Assembly (NCBI GenBank): GCA_002803225.1
Contig: NXFV01000107.1
Span: forward strand, 1-64,000
Reading direction: 5' to 3'
From: Gamarada debralockiae
Taxonomy: Eukaryota > Ascomycota > Leotiomycetes > Helotiales > Hyphodiscaceae
DNA length: 64,000 bases
Position 1 is the stretch's first letter; every line of letters begins with the position of its first letter. The position numbers and the translations under genes are program-made. The notes under the pieces are model-generated. The model made no database searches, was not told the origin of the DNA, and saw only the letters and a program-made list of their open reading frames with translations. This document shows positions 55,727 to 64,000 of this stretch, in pieces.

Positions 55727-57053
55727 TTACTCCTCCATCAACGAGCTCTCCAATTGCTCAACCGGAGCTAACGATCCATCCTTCAATCCCTCCTCACCCT
55801 GATCAGTCTTCTTTCCCTTACCCTTCAATTCCTTAAGCTCACCTAACAGCTTCTCCTTCTGTGCAACCAAATCGTCAACCTCAATATACAAGTTAACCTT
55901 CCGCTTCTTCAGGTCACGAACACGCTCAGCCTCATAATCCTCTTCCATGCCGCGCTTACCAATGCTGCCCAACCGGATCTCGCCATTCTCCTCGTCGAGC
56001 TGAATGCCGTGCGGAAGGAGACACATCTTATATTTGCCGATGATCATGTCTTTGTGAGCGATGGAAGCGTCCTTCTCTGCAACGATTCGGTCTTTTTCAG
56101 CGATTTGGAATTGGTGGGTGTTGGTCAACTCCTGCATCTTGTCCTCCAAATCGGTATTTTCGTTTACGAAGTGGACGATGGTCTTGGTAAAGTCTGCACG
56201 TGCTTCGCTGCGCTTTCGGTTGACGGCCGCAAGTGTGGCTTGGACTGCAATGTAGGAGTTAGTAATCGCTCAATGTCATTGAAACCATTGTGAATCGAGG
56301 ATAGAACCTTATAAAAACAGCATAGATAGAGGGGGCCAATGACTCACGTTGGGCAATCTGATCCTTTGGATCGAGAGGGACGGGCGCGCGACCGAGCAGG
56401 GATGAAGTTGCAGACGCGAAACCATTAACAGGTCCGACAGCAAGCGGAGAAGGTTTGACGGGTGGGAAGGCTTTTCCAAAACCAACTGGTTTGGCAGCTT
56501 GCTTGTACTTCGAAGCGCTTGCGAGAGCAACCAAGCCTTCAGCAGCATCATTTCTGGAAGCGGAGCCACCTTTGGAAGAAGATGCCATGGAGCTGTCAGT
56601 AGACTTGCGAGCCTTAGTAGCAGCCCGAGTGGACTTGCGACGCTTGGGAGCAGCAGAGCCAGTCTGGCCTGGGTTGCGCTGGTTGCCGATGATTTGATAA
56701 TTGACCTCAGGATCGTAGTTGTACCAACTCGGACCTTCGAGGCGGATGCGAAGTGCAGTGAGGGTTGTCTTGGTAGTGTGCAAGTAGGAGTGTAGGTTTT
56801 GATATGTGGTGATTTCGGAAGGTTCGATCTGGCCTGGTGGCAAGGAACATGCCTTCTCCTCTAAAGCCTTGATAAGACTGAACGCAGTCTTGTCGGCTTT
56901 TTCGAGATCCTCGCTGCTGAATTTGGCAGATACAAAAATGGAATGTTCACCGAATGTTCCCTCCAAGATCCAGTAGTCGCTGGAAAGCATTTGCAAGTCG
57001 CTGTAGATGTCCGTCAAGGTTGACATAGAGAGAGGTGGGAGATGGGGCGACAT
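55727..57053 (-). CDS. Two-exon protein with basic linker and C-terminal coiled coil
   Basis: Exons 57053-56348 and 56244-55727, with a 103-nt intron (GTGAGT donor, TTGCAG acceptor), encode 407 residues. The N-terminal domain (TDIYSDLQMLSSDYWILEGT, ADKTAFSLIKALEEKACSL, SYLHTTKTTLTALRIRL) is ordered. A basic linker follows (AAPKRRKSTRAATKARKS), as in nuclear proteins. The C-terminal coiled coil includes TIVHFVNENTDLEDKMQELT and the Asp/Lys repeats of EKDRIVAEKDASIAHKDMI, then DLKKRKVNLYIEVDDLVAQK. Function is unknown. It could be a nuclear or chromosome-associated scaffold. The start at 57053 or the next Met (MSTLTDIY) are both possible. Confidence 0.75.
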
Positions 57054-58304
57054 CTTGGCGGTTGGTTACTATTCCATGAGATCCGTTAGCTTGGAAGAAA
57101 ATTTTTTGGAGTTGCTCAATTGAGATGAATGATTGCGACAGTTGACAGCGGGCTGAGGTGAGCTATTGGGGATGCAAAGAAAGGGGAATAGCAACTGCTC
57201 AATCAATGAATTGAGAAGAACAATTGAAAATAGATGTGATTTGGCCAACCAAGGGGAAGCCGGACGTCAATCCGCGGCTGAAGCTGGGCGGTGGAAGTTG
57301 TGTAAGAAGGGAAAAGTCGCGGAAAGGCAGACGCACAACAGCTACTCCAGCGGAATGATTGAGAAGCGAGCATCAGAATGTATTGGAGAGGTAGATAAGG
57401 TGATGGCTGCTCTCAATCGTGGAAGTTGATCAAGAGATCTGACATCGACATGAAGGTGAGGGATTGAGAATGTGCAGGTGAATCACGGCTTGCGAACTCT
57501 GACTTGCTGACTCCAGCAGAAGTAACGAAGTCTGAATGACTGAAAGATTTTGATCATACGAGGAGCACACATGACACTGAGCGTCGCGAAGGTAGCGCCC
57601 TTGCACGCGCCAAAGCATCGACGTTGATCTAGAAGTATCAACATTCACCTTTGGCGTCCCGCACGCCGCGCTCAGGGAAATAAGAGAAGAAAACAAAAGA
57701 AACGAGGGCAGTTTACCAGAACAGCTCGAGCAAAGGTGCGAAGTGTATGCAAATAGTTCTTGTCGTAGTCGTTGAGGCCGTTTACGAAATGTTGTTGTGA
57801 TGAAGCTTTAAAGTCAAGGTCAGAGAGCGAGGTTTGGTTTTCAAAAGCATTATGATGGCGCTAGTTGGAGATAACGAAGGTCTAGTGAATTGGACATCGG
57901 CGATACGGAGGTTGGGAGGAGGAGAGATGGGACGGAGGACGTCATTGCGAAGAGGGCAGAGAGTTCGGCTACTGAGAGTTTGTGCGTTGGGAATGATTTT
58001 AGACGATACGCCTTTACAAACCCGAACTCAAGAGTCTTGGATAGCCAAGAGTAAGGGATGGGCGTATACATGCGGGTTCTTTATACCTAGGGTCGAGAAG
58101 GACAAAGACGTTGCTTGTGCTCCTTCGATGATTGTCAAAGGAGGCCGCAATCAAGGGTATGGAGACAAAGCAGGAAATGCAGCTTGTCACTAAAGGGAGG
58201 CACATTTATGCATTGCAAAAACATAATGAAGTGGGGTATATTGAAACACGTATGCTTACGAAGTCAACCTTCAAACCGAATTGAAGACCGCAAGACCTAT
58301 TCCA
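57054..58304. other. Intergenic, no gene recognised
   Basis: Several open frames lack ATG starts or domain features (57166-57429 plus, 57430-57696 minus, 57834-58193 plus). No gene is supported. Confidence 0.5.
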
Positions 58305-59783
58305 TCATTTCAAAGGAATATTTTCCCAATTAGCACCCTCCCCCAACTTAACCATTCTCCACCCATCCACCCCAAGTATTCCCCCATCTTCAGCATTAGG
58401 GTCAATAGCCCACTTCCTCAACGGCATAACATCCAAGCTGGTCCTATACCCCGCATCCCACATCTCCATTCCAGCCCAAGCAATCATAGCGGCATTATCC
58501 GTGCAAAACTCAACAGGGGGAAACACCAGCTCCATTGCCTCGTGCCCATTGACATCCAATGCCGTTCTGATTATATGCTTGAGGTACTGATTGCTCGCCA
58601 CTCCACCAGAAACAACAAGGGTTTTCAGACTAGATAGTTGAGGGGATTTAAGAGCGAGAGTGATCCGGGATGCGAGATGTTCGAAGGCTACACGCATCGT
58701 CTCTCGTGCTAGCAATTGTCGTTCTGCATTGTCCATGGTAGGGTTTTGCTTCAAGAAGCGTTTGACTGAACTGCCTATTCCGGCGAAGGAAAACATGCCA
58801 TTGTATGTCTTGGCTTCTTGTGGTGTATGGTTCTGTAGTGGAGGAGTAATTGACCAATTTGGTGACTTCGATTCTCCCTTGCTAGACGATTGCTTGTAGC
58901 TATATTGTGCCTCTCCATCTGGAAATGCAAACTTCTCCAGCAGAGGCCCGTAACTCGCGCCTTGTGTCTCCTTCAACACATCTTCAAGAAGAATGTCTCG
59001 TGCACATTTGTCAATCATGTCTCCAACAGCGATGTCCGTCATATTTGCCAGAACTTCGTGGTCACAGAGACCTTTGGAGTGAACCAACATCGTATGTCCC
59101 CCAGACACAAGCAGCGTGAGGAAGGGGAAAGCGGGATTGGCAATGCGTTGATCGCCAGTTTTATAGATCGCGGAAACCAGTCTAGGTGTCAGAGCATGTG
59201 CTTGCATATGGTTGACACCCAGCAATGGGATCTGCCACGCAACAGCCAGTCCCTTCGCAGTATCCAGCCCAGTTATCAGATTCGCCCTCATGCCTGGCCC
59301 TCTCGTAACCGTTATGAAGTCCGGTTTCTTCCTGCATATTTCCTTCTCATCACGATCTTTTGGGAGATAGAGCCCATTTCTCAGGTGTCCACTCTCTCGA
59401 TGTATCCTGACCTTGTAGGGAGGGAGCTTCTGCAGCGCCTTGTCGATGAGTCTTGCGAGGTTTTTCTGATGGGATTCGTGCGCAACTATGGGATGCACTC
59501 CTCCATATGCTTGATTATCGGAGATGATCTTCTCATGGAAGCGCAGGACTGCGGCGTTCTTGTGATGCCGGTCGAGAATGGCGACGCTGGTATCATCGCA
59601 GGACGTTTCAATTGCGAGGGTAATGAGGTTACGGCGCCGTACGCAGCGTTGGATCGGAGGATGGAAGCGCCTGATGAGAAGACATGATGGCCTCATCAAG
59701 CTGGAATTGGTCGGTCGTTGGGTGATAGAGGTTGAAAGGGGAGCCAGAGGTTGAATAAAAAATGTAGCTCCAGCCACACTCAC
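58305..59783 (-). CDS. QRI7: Mitochondrial tRNA N6-threonylcarbamoyltransferase (Qri7/OSGEPL1, TsaD family)
   Basis: Transfers the threonylcarbamoyl group from TC-AMP to A37 of ANN-decoding mitochondrial tRNAs. It is an intronless 492-codon gene. The N-terminus is Arg-rich with no acidic residue before the domain (from Met 59696: MRPSCLLIRRFHPPIQRCVR), a good mitochondrial presequence. The ASKHA-fold signature opens TLAIETSCDDTSVAILD. Also visible are VTRGPGMRANLITGLDTAKG, the metal-binding H-x-x-x-H in VNHMQAHALTPRL (usually HMEAH, here Gln), LVSGGHTMLVHSKG and FCTDNAAMIAWAGMEMWDAG. Its partner SUA5 is encoded 44 kb away at 13.2-14.7 kb. Confidence 0.95.
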   Translation of the reverse strand: MSVAGATFFIQPLAPLSTSITQRPTNSSLMRPSCLLIRRFHPPIQRCVRRRNLITLAIETSCDDTSVAILDRHHKNAAVLRFHEKIISDNQAYGGVHPIVAHESHQKNLARLIDKALQKLPPYKVRIHRESGHLRNGLYLPKDRDEKEICRKKPDFITVTRGPGMRANLITGLDTAKGLAVAWQIPLLGVNHMQAHALTPRLVSAIYKTGDQRIANPAFPFLTLLVSGGHTMLVHSKGLCDHEVLANMTDIAVGDMIDKCARDILLEDVLKETQGASYGPLLEKFAFPDGEAQYSYKQSSSKGESKSPNWSITPPLQNHTPQEAKTYNGMFSFAGIGSSVKRFLKQNPTMDNAERQLLARETMRVAFEHLASRITLALKSPQLSSLKTLVVSGGVASNQYLKHIIRTALDVNGHEAMELVFPPVEFCTDNAAMIAWAGMEMWDAGYRTSLDVMPLRKWAIDPNAEDGGILGVDGWRMVKLGEGANWENIPLK

Positions 59784-60131
59784 ATGCTTCAGCCACCATC
59801 AATCAACTTTATCTCCGTCGATCTTCTCCCGAAACAACCTGTGTAACATTCAACTAAGCAATCCACTAAGTAATCTATACTTTTAGGGCCCAGATCAACC
59901 AAGAAACGACAATGATCCCGCCGTCTATGATGCAGCTTCCAAGCCGTGTGCCGCTGGGGCGGTGCGATGGCAACGACATGTGTGATTCGACGTCCAACAG
60001 AGGACCAGCGCGAAACACAACGAGGAGGAAGTTGCATACAGATATATTGTACAGCGGATCCTAATCACGAAAACCCCCTCCCTTAATGTCTCCTACCCCC
60101 AACGAAGCAGCCAAAGAAGCATCGGGCAAAG

Positions 60132-62158
60132 ATGCAACATGAAGAAGCGTGCACCAGCCAAGGAGCCTCCTTTCCCAAACGCTCGAATCGCGAGAAGGCA
60201 TGCCTTAAAGACAGAGCTAAAGCGAGAGCTAAGAAGGCGTTGAACCTTGAGTCCTCATCCGAAGACGACTCCTCAAAGACTCCCTACGAGGCAGCCTACC
60301 AAGAACTGAACGAAAGCCCTACCTTCAACTCCTCCAAGTTCCTCAACAAGGCGCGAATCGGTCCTACAGGAATTCCAGACAAGACCATTGCCTTCGTACG
60401 AGGCACCGCAGAAGCGTTGATCAATCCAAAATCAGCAGTCAAGAGGCGCGCAACACGAAATGCGGCGGGGAAATTGGCAAAGAGTAGGCCATACTCAAGT
60501 CGGAAGGCGGACCTAGATCTCTTGGAAGCGCATGATGATTTGAAACGGGCAGAAGGCGCGGATGGCGGGGATGAGGCAGGGCATGCAAGGAAGAGACATA
60601 ATGTCAACGATTGCGAGGATCATATCCAGGGGATGGAGCGCATTGGGCAGAGCATGAGAGTTGCGTGGGTTACAGCTAGACATGTGCAGAGGGTGCGGGT
60701 TGTGGATGCTATACCTCCTCCACCATTCCCGGATGACTCTTTCTTCAAGATGAAAGATGATTGTGGATATACGGAGTTTCAATGGGGGAAATGGGTTGCT
60801 CATGTGAGTTTTGAGAGCACCTTGTATCCGGGTCATAGACTGATGAATGCAGAAACTGCTACATATAACGCATCAATTTACAGCGTAATACATAGACGAT
60901 TTTGAGGAGCTTCCTTTCGATTCTGATACCCTACGGCGACATGTGGAGAGACTTATCATAGCCAGCGCTCCATTGCAAACCTTTATTTCTGATATTCGGC
61001 GAATATACAGGTAGGAAGATCCAGCTCGGACTGGGAGATGGATGGCGGTATTTTTCTGTATTTGGTATGTTTCTCACGTTATGACATTTTTTGTAAGCAC
61101 CCCAACGTATCCCTTTCCACCAGAACCCGTACTGACCGTGAGAAGTACGGATATATTTTTTATTCAGCTATCATGAATTTCTACTACCCGAATCCCCTCG
61201 AAGATCTCCGTCAAGGCATCGAACGAACCATAGATCGAGGAGCCACAGCTTTCAAAGTTGGTGAATTGATGGACAAACACGGTTCGAATCACTGGCTTGG
61301 TCCCTTGTTAGAAGAACTACGACCAAGCATCCAAGTCCGCGTTGCAGACTTCGCAAGCCTGCTCGAAGCATACTATAACTTCTATCATTTCCGCATCCAT
61401 ATGCCACCCTCTCTTCCCTCTACCTCGTCGCCACATTATTCGCCGTTTCCGCGTTCAGGAGTTCAGAGTTTGCTATGAAGGTATGGTGATTGATAGTCGG
61501 TCTTACATTTTTCATCTGCTTCCGCATATCCTCCCGCTGGCCGCGCTATCGCCATCTTGTCGCGCCGTGGAAGTGGACGATCTGGCATGTTCCAACGCAC
61601 GCGGAATGGTGCTTTCAGTACCTGCGAGAGCTAGCTGCAATTGTCAAAACGTCTCTTCTGTCAGCCTCTGAAAGAGATAATCACTACATCTGCATGGGTG
61701 TATCGCAACCCAACACACCTACAGATGATGCATACGATTCAGATTCCGACGCAGACTCATTCATGAGTGCCGTATCCCTCCCGCTGGACCAAAAGCGTGA
61801 CATACTCTCCTTCGGTTGCACATACCTCCTCACGCTTAGTCGGCTTGTTATATCAACGACGTACCTCCGTTTCGAGTCGTCAGTGGGCAAAGTTCTTCAA
61901 TACGAAGCCTTCGATACAACATACACAGAGCTCGTCGAGATGAGCAAACGTCAGACTCACGCTTCTGTCCTTAAACCATGAGCAAAGGTCACGACGGGTT
62001 TGGACAAACTTGAGCTAGTCTTTCGAGGCGAGGAGGGAGGCGCGGTTATATACTCTATAGGAGAGAAAGATGTTGCGGAAACAGTGATGCTGGAGAACAT
62101 GAGAGAAAGGGATAAGGCTTTCAATGCCATCATTGGTTTTAGTGGTGTGCGATGGTAG
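60132..62158 (+). pseudogene. DUF3292-family membrane protein gene, decayed
   Basis: The reading follows the DUF3292 family (uncharacterised, membrane-associated, fungal) along its length. It runs from SKFLNKARIGPTGIPDKTIA and RHVQRVRVVDAIPPPPFPDD through an intron (60804-60852). After it comes KLLHITHQFTA-TAA-YIDDFEELPFD, where TAA (60886) replaces an expected CAA. Then come RRIYRWEDPARTGRWMAVFF, a second intron (61093-61145) and LEDLRQGIERTIDRGATAFK. A frameshift falls before HPYATLSSLYLVATLFAVSA, a TGA at 61487 after AMKVW, and a TGA at 61979 before AKVTTGLDKLELVFRGEEGG. Introns keep good splice sites, so decay is recent. Confidence 0.75.
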
Positions 62159-62669
62159 TGTTTATAGTAGAAACGAAAGAAGAGGAAGAAGATCTCGCCG
62201 GATGGGGAAGTTAGGAATGAATGATAATAAGAGGAGACAACCTGAAAGCTCCCATTGACTTCGGTTCCCCTTTCTCAATGCAGGGGCACTCTCGCATCCG
62301 ATTAACGAACAGGGGCTGAAAATCCCACCACTGATCCAGATCTCGAAACTTGCCCAGCAGCGTCTTCTCCAATTGGCTAATACATCGCCACGTCTCGTTC
62401 CCCCCCAAAAAACATCTATATGATGAAGTATTATACCTACAAACAATTTATCTCCTTTATCCTATACTAGCTTGGAATTTAGGCTCTTACAGCTGGAACC
62501 CAGTGCGGCTAAAAACGTAGAATACAGCCTAAAACCCCGCATCACGCGTGTCCACCTAGGAGTTCCAAATCCGGCACCTTCTAAAGCTTGACACGTTGTT
62601 CTTAGATTATATTGTTCAATAATTCTGTACTTCTTGAATTTCCCTTTCATGAACTTAGCGCATCTCATC

Positions 62670-63611
62670 ATGGATCCCGCCGAACGTGAACAAGATGAAG
62701 AGGAGCAAGTATTCCTTCCTAAGACTCACGAAGACACCTCGTTCTCTGAGAACGATTCACGACAGACGACGTTGCGTTCGAAAAGTTATTTACGACTTAT
62801 TTTCGAGATTGTGATGGCGTTCACGATAGTTGTTCTGTTCATTCGTCCCTTTTCCGACCGCCAAACAGGAAAACGATCTCCAGTACCGAGCTGTATGTTT
62901 CTCACTGGACATCTAAAGTCTAAGGAGGAGAATATAGTTGCTAACATGAAGCGAGGAAGTTCCAACAAAGACCTATACGTTCATCGAGAATCCAAGATAT
63001 TTGCACGAGGACATGTTCGCTAATCAGGAGGACACCCTTCATACGCTCCACAACTGGATCGAATTGAGCGCGGGTTGGTAAATCTTTTGTTCGATCAGAA
63101 TCAGAGAAATAAGACTAACAAGCCCTCTCGTAGACGGCAGAGGATTTATCAAAATTGACGATTGGGAGTCTTTTGGTTTGAGTCAACCTTACGACCAGAA
63201 GATAAATTCTACGGATACCGAGGGGGTTTATATGGTGTCCGTTTTCCACCAGCTTCATTGCCTGGTTCGTACCATTCCCAACCAAAGTTACAATAGAAAG
63301 TGGCATACTACACATACTGGAATCATATGCTGACGTCCTGAAAGTCATACCTTGTGCAGCATTATCAGATCGCATTCGAAGAAACAAAGTTGAGCCAGGA
63401 AATAGCCCATCACTCTGCGCACTGCTTTGACTATCTTCGACAGTCGATCATGTGTTCTGCAGATACCAGTCTTGAGGGGAAAACGGACGCTGGCCCAGGC
63501 TGGGGCTCAACACATCAGTGTACAGATTACGATTTATTGCTGGCCTGGGCGAACGAGCACACTGTTTTCAAGTGGAGAAATCAACTCCTGCCTGATGAGG
63601 CCGTGCTCTGA
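62670..63611 (+). CDS. UstYa-like (DUF3328) protein
   Basis: A member of the UstYa family. Characterised members are oxidase or cyclase components in ribosomal-peptide and other fungal secondary-metabolite clusters. Four exons (62670-62892, 62960-63073, 63134-63264, 63345-63611) encode 244 residues. A single N-terminal membrane helix (LRLIFEIVMAFTIVVLFIRP) is followed by IENPRYLHEDMFANQED and WIELSADGRGFIKIDDW. The diagnostic motifs HQLHC (in VYMVSVFHQLHCL) and HCFDYLRQSIMCSADTSLEG come next, then TDYDLLLAWANEHTVF. Introns have GTATGT, GTTGGT and GTTCGT donors, and a GCTAAC branch is visible in the first. The start at 62670 (MDPAEREQDEEEQVFL) is preferred over 62634. The gene sits at the window edge, so cluster partners could lie beyond. 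Confidence 0.88.
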
Positions 63612-64000
63612 GGTGGATTGCCCTTGAAGACAGGTACATACACTACTGTACCAACTCAAAACAATTTGCTCCTAATATAATCAAGTCCCTGGAGGAACTT
63701 AGGGCTTCTTACCGCAGATCTTCAGGCCATGATGGTCGATGCCTTGATTCCCACTGGCTTCTGGCAAGACGCCGATTCATTTACATGGAACGCCATAGCT
63801 CGGTCGATCCCAGCGCAATCCCAGGCCACTTGCAGAGCCCACAGGATAGATTAGCGACCCGCAAAGCTGCATGGTCTCTGAACCCGTTTCACGCAGGGGT
63901 GCTGAAAATGGTTTTCATATTGGAAGCCTTGGTGCTGACATCTCATTCCATCTTCATCGATAGCCAAGTCAGGCAAGCCGATTCCCAAGGCATTGAGTTT
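63612..64000. other. Window end, no gene resolved
   Basis: Short open readings exist on both strands (for example DLQAMMVDALIPTGFWQD on plus), but no family or structure can be assigned within the available sequence. A gene may continue past the edge. Confidence 0.35.

Noticed and set aside
57166..57429. Plus-strand 87-codon frame
   Set aside because: No ATG at the start, basic low-information composition, and it lies in the promoter region of the minus-strand gene ending its 5' side at 57053.
58890..59687. Long plus-strand frame of 265 codons
   Set aside because: Antisense shadow of QRI7; no domain and no coding logic.

Overview
The window is nuclear DNA from a filamentous ascomycete (Pezizomycotina). 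I favour a plant-associated Leotiomycete-like fungus, but lineage is inference only. Support comes from short introns (about 47-170 nt) with GTAAGT/GTATGT donors and CTAAC/CTGAC branch points, a CFEM-rhodopsin receptor, a Zn2Cys6 regulator, CBM1-tailed glycoside hydrolases, a UstYa-like (DUF3328) protein and a Tc1/mariner copy with RIP-type stops. Gene-rich stretches alternate with repeat-rich or decayed stretches. I saw no tRNA, rRNA or CRISPR array.

Layout. 0-12 kb is mostly non-coding or decayed, with one good gene (CFEM receptor, 2.1-3.8 kb) and fragments of an unknown gene family at 1.4, 5.7 and 8.5-10.1 kb. 12.2-14.7 kb holds two housekeeping genes, coatomer zeta and SUA5. 15.5-18.7 kb holds two frameshifted pseudogenes, a protein kinase and a secreted propeller-like protein. 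19.4-22.1 kb is a convergent pair, a Zn2Cys6 regulator and an FAD amine oxidase. A 1,959-bp Tc1/mariner element follows at 22.3-24.3 kb. 25.9-31.1 kb is a divergent pair of secreted hydrolases, GH43-CBM1 and GH30-CBM1, with a 139-bp palindromic MITE between them. Proteasome beta-5 lies at 31.9-32.9 kb. 33.3-43.5 kb and 53.3-57.1 kb carry intact and decayed coiled-coil genes, all on the minus strand. 45.0-47.3 kb encodes a large unknown protein. 58.3-59.8 kb is the mitochondrial t6A enzyme Qri7. 60.1-62.2 kb is a decayed DUF3292 gene, and 62.7-63.6 kb a UstYa-like gene at the window edge.

The most striking locus is 50,374-51,770. A 33-codon first exon encodes a signal peptide. It is followed by 17 tandemly repeated, intron-like units of 63-79 bp. 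Each unit starts with a consensus donor (GTAAGT in 16 of 17), carries a CTGAC-type branch site and ends in AG (AATAG in 15 of 17). Exactly three bases lie between each acceptor and the next donor, and those bases differ from unit to unit. Read as exons, they give sixteen phase-0 single-codon microexons with no stop, spelling a four-cysteine tail D-C-P-D-D-C-C-F-D-A-G-F-A-G-C-F. A TGA lies exactly where the seventeenth would be. If spliced this way, the gene makes a 49-residue secreted cysteine-rich peptide from one of the most finely split genes imaginable. Any microexon skipping would also stay in frame. This is inferred from sequence and needs transcript evidence.

Functional links: SUA5 and QRI7 make consecutive steps of t6A tRNA modification and sit 44 kb apart. 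GH43 and GH30 would act together on arabinoxylan. The Zn2Cys6 factor may regulate its convergent oxidase neighbour.
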